From Vondammii sp040505895 (GTDB lineage Bacteria; Pseudomonadota; Gammaproteobacteria; Chromatiales; Chromatiaceae): 64,000 nucleotides of DNA. Within the stretch, counting starts at the first letter, position 1, and each line of letters begins with the position of its first letter. The DNA lies in contig JBEVXU010000002.1 of the NCBI GenBank assembly GCA_040505895.1, positions 1-64,000 of the forward strand, given 5' to 3'. Below the pieces are notes generated by a model, which was not told where the DNA came from, made no database searches, and worked only from the letters and a program-made list of their open reading frames with translations. Positions 40,972 to 49,386 of the stretch are shown here, in pieces. The position numbers were made by a program, and so were the translations under genes.

Positions 40972-42159
40972 CTATCCATGTTCGTTAGGAGAACAGGCTG
41001 CTTGTGTTTCCTGCTCAGCCAACCCCCTCCCCGTCTCAAGATACCGCAATAATATTGCATCCGTTGGCGGATTAATCGATATTAACCGCTCAATATGCTT
41101 AAGATGCTCCTCGCTGAATAGATCCCCACTTTGATATTCCATGTCATGCGGCATGATGATTTTTCCTCCTGCCAAACTCTGCAATGTCTTCAGAATCTGG
41201 AATCCATGTGGGTCCGAGTCCCCCCAGTGATATACAGGCGCTTCAATCCGGGAAAGCAATGATTGATAAAATCTTTGGAGCCTCCGGGTTGGATAACCTC
41301 CTGTGTAGAGAACAATCGCTTCATCTTCAATAGACGATGTGTACTCGAGAAAACTGGATAAATTTTCGATCGTAAGAAGGTAATCGGGGATTTTGGACAG
41401 TAAAAACTCACCTAACAGATCTCCAGGCACACCCAAATATGGCCTGACTGCTGCGTTAATCTCTTGATTTCGAGCATGGAAGATTACCGGACCACTAATC
41501 AGCGCAGGATGAACCATTTTTACCAGATTGAGTTCGGACAAGACATCTTCGTAACTCAGCTCTGGCTTTTCCAGCCTGTTACGATAGATCTGACCAAGTG
41601 TAGAGATGATAGGCTGTAGTGCCTTTGAGTCACCCAACTGGCGGGCGCCGAACTGCCGGTAATCGAGAATCCTGGAATCAGGTAGAGTCTCAATAGCCTG
41701 CACCGCATCTACCAGGGTATTGAGACGAGCAGATTGATCTATTGTTAGGCCATATTTTCTTTTTCCATGGCGCCACGCATCCAGGATCTGCTCTACTGCC
41801 GTATTCAACCAATGCCCAACCGGCGGGCGCCGGATATCAACCTCAATCTGGGCTAGTCTGTCTGGAAGGTATGTATAATCGATCAGGCCGGCAACCCCTC
41901 TGGCATCATGGAGACGAATCCTCTCGAGAGACGTTCCAACGTAGTGCTTTTCCCATTCCAGGGAAATAAAATTTTTTTCTGCAGCCGTTGAAAGGTAGGC
42001 ATGAAAGTCTCGGAGAACATCCGCACTCCGAAACGGATAAGGGTCCTGTGAATCCATTGTGAAATCTTGACGCTTTAATAAGACATCGCGCTTTCGTTCG
42101 GGCTGTGCCTCTGCCTTCCTGACAAGTTGCTTTAGGCAGTGGATGGCCTGCTTACTCAT
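40972..42159 (-). CDS. jetD: Wadjet nuclease subunit JetD
   Basis: 395 residues. An N-terminal DUF3322-like region (PFRSADVLRDFHAYLSTAAEKNFISLEWEKHYVGTSLERIRLHD) is followed by a DUF2220/Toprim-like domain: ENLSSFLEYTSSIEDEAIVLYTGGYPTRRLQRF and APVYHWGDSDPHGFQILKTL. The acidic DSD is the metal site, as in topoisomerase VI A-type folds. JetD nicks or cuts DNA trapped by the JetABC motor, removing circular plasmids. Its start overlaps the jetC stop by four bases. Confidence 0.93.
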   Translation of the reverse strand: MSKQAIHCLKQLVRKAEAQPERKRDVLLKRQDFTMDSQDPYPFRSADVLRDFHAYLSTAAEKNFISLEWEKHYVGTSLERIRLHDARGVAGLIDYTYLPDRLAQIEVDIRRPPVGHWLNTAVEQILDAWRHGKRKYGLTIDQSARLNTLVDAVQAIETLPDSRILDYRQFGARQLGDSKALQPIISTLGQIYRNRLEKPELSYEDVLSELNLVKMVHPALISGPVIFHARNQEINAAVRPYLGVPGDLLGEFLLSKIPDYLLTIENLSSFLEYTSSIEDEAIVLYTGGYPTRRLQRFYQSLLSRIEAPVYHWGDSDPHGFQILKTLQSLAGGKIIMPHDMEYQSGDLFSEEHLKHIERLISINPPTDAILLRYLETGRGLAEQETQAACSPNEHG

Positions 42160-45100
42160 TCCGGTTTGCTACTCCCAATTAAGGAGTCTGTAACCAGTTT
42201 GCGAAGCTTTTCTTTGAGATGTTGCACATCAACGGTCGCCTTAACTCCGTCGCGAATAAAGAACAATACAGTATCGACAACAGCAGTCATACGAGGCTCT
42301 GACTCGTCAGGCGCAGCGATAAAAAGTTGCAGACCGATTGATTTTAGGTAGTTCGCTGCCTGCATAGTATTTTTCAGATCCATGCTCTGAAATGCCTCAT
42401 CGGCCAGGTACAGAGACAATCCACCTTTTAAGGAACCATCCACTTCTCGGTTGATTCGATAGGCACTTGCAAGGGATGCTCCCATTGCCACGTAAAATGG
42501 TGATCTTTGTTCGCCGCCTGAACCGGCGCCCTTCTTGCGAGAAAGCATCTCCTTGATTCCGGCCTCTTCATCGATGATCTCTATGTCGTACCGATAATAA
42601 CTGCGGTAATCCTTGAGTTCCTCGTCATCATCCGTCTCCAGCATTTGACGAATAACCTCGAACTGCCCCTGGTGTGGATCAAGCAAACCACCAAAATCCG
42701 CGACATCGTATTCATTGACATGCTCAACAAAATCAATGAAGTCTGTGTACTCAGGCTTTCTGTCGAAACGGAACTGATAGATTTGATTTGATGAAAAGGG
42801 ACGGCTCTTCAGCTCGTTATTGAGCTCCCGAATTCGCCTTTTCATGCCGTTGATCTGATTTCGGAGGCGGATTGCAAGATCCTGACGAATTACCCTCTCC
42901 ACCTCTCTCAGTGCATTTGAGGCCTCTTCTTCCCGGGTATGCAAACCAAGGTCCTCGAGGTTTTCAAGCGATGCCCCAACAGTATTCAGAATCACATCCA
43001 GTGATGAATTCTCCATAAAACCGCCAATTTCGATCCCTTCTGCGCCGTACTCAGCATTATATGTAGCAGTCTGCTCTCGCCCACTTTCCATGAATTTAGA
43101 TGAGTCGCTGCGGCGCTTGCTTGCATTTTCTCGGCAGAGAATGATTACCTTTTGAAATTCCTCCGGCGTATCCATCGCATGCTTTTCCTGCTGGGTCTCC
43201 AACAGTTCCGCACCCTTGGCTGCGTCATAATCTTGTTGGGCTGCCATCTCTTTTCTTACCATGTCCAGCTGAGGTATCAGACGTTCCTTTTGCTTTCGCT
43301 GAGTGTTCCTGTCACTGAACTTGGTCCTGGCAGTCTGCTTAGCATTCGCATGCTGGCGTTCAAGCTTTTTTAGATCTGCAATTTGCGCGTCGAGTCTTTT
43401 CAGCTCATCGCGCAGCTGCTCGGTACGACTCAGGTCAATAGCAGAAATCTGCATTTCAAGCTCTTTCAACCGTTTCTGAGCCGTGACCAGTCTGTCAATT
43501 TGCGTCTTGGCGGCAGGTGCATCCTTTAGGTAAACAGATAGTTTGTTCAACAGCTCCGATGCGGTCTTATGTTGATTCTGCGACTGCTCGAGTAACACAC
43601 GACGCTTATCTATCCCGTTCAACTGTTGCTCGAGGAGCATGATTTGACGCTGTGAGACTGTCTTGCCGATCTTTGGCAAATCTGGCAGGCGAAGACGCTG
43701 AATGCCGCCCTGTCTGGCAAACATACCATCCGGCGTCAGAGCTCGGTCAGCTCCCATAAGCACTTTTGTCTCCTCAACAAGATCGATGTTAAGAAGCAAA
43801 CGCTGCAAATAGGCCACTGCAAATGGGTTCTCGCCATGAATCAAGTCCGCCGCAGTACCCTGTCTCACCTTATCTTTCCAGTGGCGGACTTTTTCGGTAT
43901 TTACGACAACCGCATTGTAGAGGCCGTGCCTTTTCATATCCCGGTAGATGGAGACCGCTTCTTTCGCCTCCGCAGGGTCGACAACGAGCGCTTCGGCGTT
44001 GTTGCGTAAAAAGGCTTCAATGGCTGGCTGCCATCGCTCTTCGGTGATTTCAACAAGTTCACAGACCGGCGTAGCTACAATTCCCTGTTCCTGAAGCACC
44101 TGTATGAGGATCAATGTCTCTCGTGAGAGATCGGACTTACCCTGACGAATATTCTCTAAACGTTCTTGTATCGTGTCTCTATCCTGCTCTGCCTGGTGAT
44201 GTTCCCTTCCGACCTCAAGTAGTCGGCTAAACAACTCGTTCTTCTCTTGATCCAGCGCCTTTCTTGAATCGTCCACCATTTGGTCAGTAGCAGTTGGATC
44301 CAGCGGCCACTGACCCTCGCTTGTTGCCGCATGGCTGGCCAACTGATCTAAAATGGAAACAAAGTTGGGATGTAGTAGGTCTTGATAGCGTGCAACCTCA
44401 GACGAGAGCCCAAGCACAGCACGGATCTGCTTCAGTGTGTTTTGAATACCGAGTATTTGCTCCTCGACATGAGCCTGCTTTTCAATCAGCAGATTACGTT
44501 GCGCCTCATTCTCATCAGCGTCTATCAGCGATTTAACTTGGACATGCTGCTCCCGAGTATCTTCCAGCTGAAGCGCTGATGCACACATAGCTGCAAACTC
44601 TGCTCGGTAGGCTTCATATTGAGCCGACATTTCTTCCTTGAGGACTTCTATCTCCCCATCAAGCGCCTCGAATTCGAGTTCCGCTGCACACCATTCATAG
44701 GCCGCCGCATAGGTCGCCCTTGATTTAGCATCCTTGAAAGCATCTCGAATCCGTGTGAGTTCACCAATCTGTTTCTTGGTTCGCACTACCGCATCTTTCT
44801 TTTTCTTGTAGGAATCAAGGCTGACGCGCATCTTCGCGATATCGATTGGTTCTGCGTCCAGAATGCTTGTCTTCACAAAGTCTGATACAGACCCGTCCAG
44901 ACTAGTCATTGATATGGACTGTTTGAAAGCCCGGCGGTACTTTCTGGTATCTGGTGGAAAATCAGGGTGGTACAATGAGCGTGTCAGTTGCTCAACATAC
45001 TTTTCAGGCTCACGGCCAAAAAGAAAGCAACCCTGCTCAGGGGTTCGCTGTTTAAACAATGCCTTGAGTTGCGCATAAGGTCTCGGAACAGGAGGACCGA

Positions 45101-45554
45101 ATTCAGTCTTATCCAGAAAGTCATACAGGGTGAATTCAACACCTTCGAGGATAAAAAACCCCTCAATCTCCTCATGGGCATCATCACGACGAGCAGAGAT
45201 TGCTGCCCCCACCGTGGTCGGTTCTCCAGTTACGTTATCCGTGAATACCAGGCCAATCCTACAGAGTGCGTCATCTCGGGGCTGATAGACTGAGCTTTCC
45301 CCGATTGCATCTTCAGTTTTCACTAGACCAAGTACATAACTACGAATATCGCGTTCACTGTGCTTATCCGGTGCTTTTGCATTGGGTTTCCAGTCACGCT
45401 TGTTGCCTCCCAGCATGACGTACTGGATAGCATCAAGAAAGCTGGACTTACCAGCCCCGTTTGCCCCAATAAGTGCTGTATGCCCCCTTATCTCCAATTC
45501 ATCAGCTTTGAAGAGGTACCAGTTGACAAAAATTATCCGAGTAAGTGATTTCAT
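42156..45554 (-). CDS. jetC: Wadjet SMC-like ATPase JetC
   Basis: 1132 residues. Walker A LIGANGAGKSSFLDAI lies at about 28-43. Two long coiled-coil arms flank a hinge-like region around residue 500-560 (LVEITEERWQPAIEAFLRNNAEALVV). The C-terminal signature SGGEQRSPF and Walker B LYLADEAF complete the split ABC ATPase. Length and layout match MukB-type JetC of type I Wadjet, which extrudes DNA loops and recognises small circular DNA. Overlaps jetB and jetD by four bases each, giving an ordered operon A-B-C-D. Confidence 0.95.
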   Translation of the reverse strand: MKSLTRIIFVNWYLFKADELEIRGHTALIGANGAGKSSFLDAIQYVMLGGNKRDWKPNAKAPDKHSERDIRSYVLGLVKTEDAIGESSVYQPRDDALCRIGLVFTDNVTGEPTTVGAAISARRDDAHEEIEGFFILEGVEFTLYDFLDKTEFGPPVPRPYAQLKALFKQRTPEQGCFLFGREPEKYVEQLTRSLYHPDFPPDTRKYRRAFKQSISMTSLDGSVSDFVKTSILDAEPIDIAKMRVSLDSYKKKKDAVVRTKKQIGELTRIRDAFKDAKSRATYAAAYEWCAAELEFEALDGEIEVLKEEMSAQYEAYRAEFAAMCASALQLEDTREQHVQVKSLIDADENEAQRNLLIEKQAHVEEQILGIQNTLKQIRAVLGLSSEVARYQDLLHPNFVSILDQLASHAATSEGQWPLDPTATDQMVDDSRKALDQEKNELFSRLLEVGREHHQAEQDRDTIQERLENIRQGKSDLSRETLILIQVLQEQGIVATPVCELVEITEERWQPAIEAFLRNNAEALVVDPAEAKEAVSIYRDMKRHGLYNAVVVNTEKVRHWKDKVRQGTAADLIHGENPFAVAYLQRLLLNIDLVEETKVLMGADRALTPDGMFARQGGIQRLRLPDLPKIGKTVSQRQIMLLEQQLNGIDKRRVLLEQSQNQHKTASELLNKLSVYLKDAPAAKTQIDRLVTAQKRLKELEMQISAIDLSRTEQLRDELKRLDAQIADLKKLERQHANAKQTARTKFSDRNTQRKQKERLIPQLDMVRKEMAAQQDYDAAKGAELLETQQEKHAMDTPEEFQKVIILCRENASKRRSDSSKFMESGREQTATYNAEYGAEGIEIGGFMENSSLDVILNTVGASLENLEDLGLHTREEEASNALREVERVIRQDLAIRLRNQINGMKRRIRELNNELKSRPFSSNQIYQFRFDRKPEYTDFIDFVEHVNEYDVADFGGLLDPHQGQFEVIRQMLETDDDEELKDYRSYYRYDIEIIDEEAGIKEMLSRKKGAGSGGEQRSPFYVAMGASLASAYRINREVDGSLKGGLSLYLADEAFQSMDLKNTMQAANYLKSIGLQLFIAAPDESEPRMTAVVDTVLFFIRDGVKATVDVQHLKEKLRKLVTDSLIGSSKPE

Positions 45555-46213
45555 GGCTGCTCCCTTCCTTGTCCTTGTTCTAGTTCTTGCTCTTCCCTTT
45601 CCTCCTCTGCCGACTCCTCAACTACCGGAACATCCTCCGCCATGATATATCCGGCGACTTTTTCAATCATATTGCCGCTAAGCAGCTCACTAATCGTTGG
45701 ATAGATGCGAATTCTTACAATACGCGGATCAAGTTCATCCTGTTCGGTATCAAGTATGCCGTGGTTTGTAAAGTCTCTCAGATACTCTCGAAACACTGTT
45801 GATGTTTTAGGCATGTCACGTTGTGTGAGCTGCTGATAGCGATCCTCAAAATTCTCAACAGTGACCAGTACGCTGCCATCCTCTTCAAGATTGAAGGCAT
45901 TGAGTTCCTCGTCATAGATATAGCGCAGTCCCAGTAAAATTAATGTCTCCTCAAGCTTCATCCGATAGATAAAGTCTTCGGGGGTAATGCCCACATATCC
46001 ATGATTTTCATTGATCACAAGCTGGTGGTTCAACGCGTCCATCAAGTTTCTATAATATTTCTGATAGCGCACCACGCGATCGAAGTGACGACGTTGCCTT
46101 GACTTGTTCCTAAGCAGAAATTGCTTAGCAAGTAGCATCTGAGCCGTAAGTTTTAACTCTGCCTCATCGAGCTCTTCATCAGCATCGAGTAAAGTTTTCA
46201 GATCCTTGATCAT
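45551..46213 (-). CDS. jetB: Wadjet kleisin-associated subunit JetB (MukE-like)
   Basis: 220 residues of the DUF4194 type: MLLAKQFLLRNKSRQRRHFDRVVRYQKYYRNLMDALNHQLV, then MKLEETLILLGLRYIYDEELNAF and a winged-helix part (DMPKTSTVFREYLRDFTNHGIL). The very acidic tail (VVEESAEEEREEQELEQGQG) is variable. MukE-type subunits dimerise and bridge the kleisin. Four-base overlaps on both sides. Confidence 0.92.
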   Translation of the reverse strand: MIKDLKTLLDADEELDEAELKLTAQMLLAKQFLLRNKSRQRRHFDRVVRYQKYYRNLMDALNHQLVINENHGYVGITPEDFIYRMKLEETLILLGLRYIYDEELNAFNLEEDGSVLVTVENFEDRYQQLTQRDMPKTSTVFREYLRDFTNHGILDTEQDELDPRIVRIRIYPTISELLSGNMIEKVAGYIMAEDVPVVEESAEEEREEQELEQGQGREQP

Positions 46214-47652
46214 TGAATGCGTCCGGTTCTTTGGATGATGACCTCTGTCATTTCAAGGTACTCAGTGTCAACCATTTCACTTGTCGCGGATAAACGGTAA
46301 TTTTTCCCTATTAAGGGGTAATGCTCTTCAGTGGCACCTTGCTTGACAGTTTCCAGTTTTGCGAGGCGATGCAACGCTAGGATGTGAAAATAGTCGCGAA
46401 TCGTATTGATCTGAAAACGAGTCAGCTCTCCAGTGATATTCCTACCAAGCTGTTGTTCGAGAAGTTCAACCAGTCCTTCCTCACTCACCTGGGCTGCCTG
46501 GCGGGCCATGCGTTCCTGTCGAATACGCTCAACCATCTCTGGATCCACAGGCTGGGAACGAATGGCTCTGGGCTTAGGCGGCTTACGAGGACGTCTTGGC
46601 TTGAAGAAACGAATCTCGCAATGGGATTCACCCGTAATCCAGGGAAACGGCACATCTGTTATCTTTTTCTGATCTGCATGCGTTGCGAGTGCTGTAATAA
46701 CCTGTTGAATGATCCGACCTGTCTGACGAGGTGAACGGCGGGCATAATCAATAACAGCATCAACCCGCTGCTCGTACCTCACCTTCATGCTATCGATAGC
46801 ATCAAGCTGCGCTTCGATATTGAAAAAGACACTCTCTAGACGTGAGAGGTCCCGTTGCAGGTTCAGCTCTGATTCTGACTCAGAATAGATATTGCGATAC
46901 CCGGCGAGTAATTTCCGGTAATTTTCCTGGTTGTACCTGAGCCCAGAAGCAACCTGCTCTAGAAGGAAGTCACGAAGGGTAAGTGGATTGTCGCTCGTCT
47001 TGATGGTCGCGTAATCCCGTATAAAAATCTCCCGAAGAAAGTCGTCGAAGAATGTACGGATAACTTCTCTTGCCGGAATCTCTCCTTGAATTCTGTCGTA
47101 AAGATCTTTTATCGAGCCTCGGATCCCTTTCAGATGGCGAGAAAATCTTGTTGCATCTTTAGCTAGTTCAATCAGGGTGTCTGCATGGCCTGCTGGATCT
47201 GAAACAACCTCTTGTATGGCAGCGCGTATAGATTTCAGCTTGCCAGTCATTACCAACGGTCTACCCTCGGCAATCTCCAGCAACGCAGACATTAATTGAC
47301 TGACATTGTTCGGCATTGAGACAAAGGTATGGTAGCCGCGGTGCTCTTCCTGCAACCAACCACAGCTGAGCAATCTCGAGTACGTTTGGTTAGCCCGGAC
47401 ATTAATAGGGGTATCCGGCTCTGAAGCCTCCTCATCGTCCGGCAGCCAAAGGCTCGGATAGGATTCGATCACCGACTCGATGACCCGAATCACCTCCTGG
47501 CGTGCATGCCCATATTCCGAAACGTCCACATCCTCTTCAAATAACTTGATATGGAGACGCTCCAGCACACACCAATAAAGGCGATTAAGACTGGATCCCA
47601 AAGGCTTAAATATCGCCTCAGGTAGTCTTTCGAAAAGATGCCGTGTCTCCAT
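46210..47652 (-). CDS. jetA: Wadjet kleisin subunit JetA (MukF-like, DUF3375)
   Basis: 480 residues, starting METRHLFERLPEAIFKPLG. DUF3375/MukF features include WLPDDEEASEPDTPINVRANQTYSRLLSCGWLQEEHRGYHTFV (winged helix), then helices (LIELAKDATRFSRHLKGIRGSIKDLYDRI) and a C-terminal kleisin segment (FQINTIRDYFHILALHRLAKLETVKQG). It closes the SMC ring. First gene of the operon; the promoter with tandem dyads lies immediately upstream. Confidence 0.92.
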   Translation of the reverse strand: METRHLFERLPEAIFKPLGSSLNRLYWCVLERLHIKLFEEDVDVSEYGHARQEVIRVIESVIESYPSLWLPDDEEASEPDTPINVRANQTYSRLLSCGWLQEEHRGYHTFVSMPNNVSQLMSALLEIAEGRPLVMTGKLKSIRAAIQEVVSDPAGHADTLIELAKDATRFSRHLKGIRGSIKDLYDRIQGEIPAREVIRTFFDDFLREIFIRDYATIKTSDNPLTLRDFLLEQVASGLRYNQENYRKLLAGYRNIYSESESELNLQRDLSRLESVFFNIEAQLDAIDSMKVRYEQRVDAVIDYARRSPRQTGRIIQQVITALATHADQKKITDVPFPWITGESHCEIRFFKPRRPRKPPKPRAIRSQPVDPEMVERIRQERMARQAAQVSEEGLVELLEQQLGRNITGELTRFQINTIRDYFHILALHRLAKLETVKQGATEEHYPLIGKNYRLSATSEMVDTEYLEMTEVIIQRTGRIQ

Positions 47653-47690
47653 GTCCTTAGTTTCCTGGCGCTCAGATGCAAAACATTTGT

Positions 47691-47726
47691 ATGTTAAGTT
47701 TCTTTACATGTCAAGTTTCTTTACAT
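47691..47726. promoter_or_regulatory. Tandem overlapping dyads between jetA and the WYL gene
   Basis: Two 19-base dyads repeat at a 17-base period: ATGTTAAG-TTT-CTTTACAT (47691-47709) and ATGTCAAG-TTT-CTTTACAT (47708-47726). Each has one mismatch in eight pairs, and they share two bases in the centre. They lie in the divergent spacer and are the probable binding sites of the WYL regulator. Confidence 0.75.
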
Positions 47727-47764
47727 ATGATTAAGGTCAACTCAACTGGCCCCAATGGCATGAC

Positions 47765-48568
47765 ATGAGCAAAATCTCCTGGTACAAAAAAGCTCGCCTA
47801 CGCGCGATTGAGATCCTCGCCTTCTGGCGGGGCAGGATCAACTCCCGCGACCTGACGGAAACATTCGGCATATCCAGAGTCGTGGCGCTGGGTGATATAC
47901 ATAGGTACATGGAACAGGCGCCGGGGAACCTGATTTACCGTAGTAGCGACAAAGCCTATTTTGCGACGAGTATTTTCAAGAACCAGTTTACGTCGGGCAT
48001 CATCGATGAATGGATGACACTGGACTCAAGTCTTTGTGAATACGTCGAAAAGCCACAGTTTGAGATCAAGCCAGAGCTTGCCCGGCCGCTGATCCAGGCG
48101 ATACGCAAAGGTACTGGCGTCACTGTTATGTACCGATCGATGGAACACCCTAGTGGAACGGAAAGGTCTCTTTTCCCCCATACCTTGGTCTATTCAGGCT
48201 TTCGCTGGCATGTACGCGCCTGGTGTTGTGTGAGGAAAGACTTTCGGGACTTCAACCTTTCCCGGATCTCACGTATAACCCCCCTAGTCGAAGACCCTCC
48301 TCCTGAGTCCGTACCGAGCGAGGACATATTGTGGCATAAGATGGTGGGTATTCAATTAATGGCAAATCCTGGCATGAGTGAACAAGAACGTTCACTCATT
48401 GAAGCCGAGTTCGGCATGGTGAAGGGACAGCTAATAATCACTACACGTGCAGCTCTAGCTATGTATACCCTGCAGGCCTATCAGGTGGATCCAGGTCAAA
48501 ATGATGACATCTATAAACAACGCCTTGTATTGGCCAACCCTGATGATATCGCTCCTTTCTTGTGGTGA
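47765..48568 (+). CDS. WYL-domain transcriptional regulator (BrxR/CapW-like)
   Basis: 267 residues. The N-terminal winged helix (ARLRAIEILAFWRGRINSRDLTETFGISRVVALGDIHRYMEQA) is followed by a WYL domain (TVMYRSMEHPSGTERSLFPHTLVYSGFRWHVRAWCCVRKDFRDFNLSRIS) and a WCX-type C-terminal part. Regulators of this layout repress defence operons (BREX, CBASS) and are thought to respond to nucleic-acid ligands. It is divergent from jetABCD, so it probably controls the Wadjet system. The start has no strong ribosome-binding site. Confidence 0.9.
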   Translation: MSKISWYKKARLRAIEILAFWRGRINSRDLTETFGISRVVALGDIHRYMEQAPGNLIYRSSDKAYFATSIFKNQFTSGIIDEWMTLDSSLCEYVEKPQFEIKPELARPLIQAIRKGTGVTVMYRSMEHPSGTERSLFPHTLVYSGFRWHVRAWCCVRKDFRDFNLSRISRITPLVEDPPPESVPSEDILWHKMVGIQLMANPGMSEQERSLIEAEFGMVKGQLIITTRAALAMYTLQAYQVDPGQNDDIYKQRLVLANPDDIAPFLW

Positions 48569-48651
48569 TTTTGGATAACAGTTAAATTCACGAACAGGTA
48601 GAGCTCAGACAATATGCTGATGCCTGCCTTTACTGTGAAGAAACCACAGGA

Positions 48652-49386
48652 TCAAAGGTATTTCTTAAAGGTACTCGCCGTTACCGCTACCGTCAGCGCG
48701 AACAGTGTCGCAAAAGGCAACACGACAAATGTCGGATGCAGACTGAACGGCAAGGCGAGATAAGTGACCCAGGTCAACACAACCAAGGGGAGTGCCGCCT
48801 TCTTCGTATAGTGGTAGACGAATGAGCTCTCTCTTCCCCCACCCCATCGACGTAGATCACGCTGCACCAGCCCGTCGACGAGTGCAACCAGGCTGAATAA
48901 CAGGAAAACCGGCATTGCCAAAGTGAGGATCGCCAGGCGCACCGAGAATACCTGGGTCACCTGCATCATTGCTATTACGAACTCCGCAATGGGATGGTAG
49001 ATCTTGTGCAGTGTTAGCCTGACTCCCTGCTCGTTCATTGTCGGCCGCGGAGAGACCCAACGGATGAAGTCCACGAACCGCGTCACCTCGAACAAGTAGT
49101 AGTAGGTGTTGTCCGCAAACCGTTTGGCGAACCGTGCCGGGTCGGAGGTGACGACGCTTCGCCTGAAGTCGTTATCGAGATAGCTGATCTCCTTGGCGAG
49201 CATGGTGCGGCTGTGATCAAGGCCCTCGTCAGGCCACCAGAGCACCATACCGGCCCATTCGATGATGATCGAAAACAGGAGTGAGAGCAGCAGCCACTGG
49301 ATGACCTTCGCTGCGGCCGTTAGGCTTTTCGAGATCAGCCCTTCCTGAACAACCCTGCGGCGGGGATCGGCAACAGCGTCAGCCAT
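48652..49386 (-). CDS. ICE membrane protein TIGR03747 (PFL_4697 family)
   Basis: 244 residues. Several helices: VIQWLLLSLLFSIIIEWAGMVLWW, SVRLAILTLAMPVFLLFSLVALVDGL, and a C-terminal pair (AALPLVVLTWVTYLALPFSL and FVVLPFATLFALTVAVTA). The periplasmic loop DEGLDHSRTMLAKEISYLDNDFRRSV is typical of the family, which accompanies TraD at the inner membrane (comparable to F TraX/SXT partner proteins). Overlaps the end of traD by eight bases. Confidence 0.9.
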   Translation of the reverse strand: MADAVADPRRRVVQEGLISKSLTAAAKVIQWLLLSLLFSIIIEWAGMVLWWPDEGLDHSRTMLAKEISYLDNDFRRSVVTSDPARFAKRFADNTYYYLFEVTRFVDFIRWVSPRPTMNEQGVRLTLHKIYHPIAEFVIAMMQVTQVFSVRLAILTLAMPVFLLFSLVALVDGLVQRDLRRWGGGRESSFVYHYTKKAALPLVVLTWVTYLALPFSLHPTFVVLPFATLFALTVAVTASTFKKYL

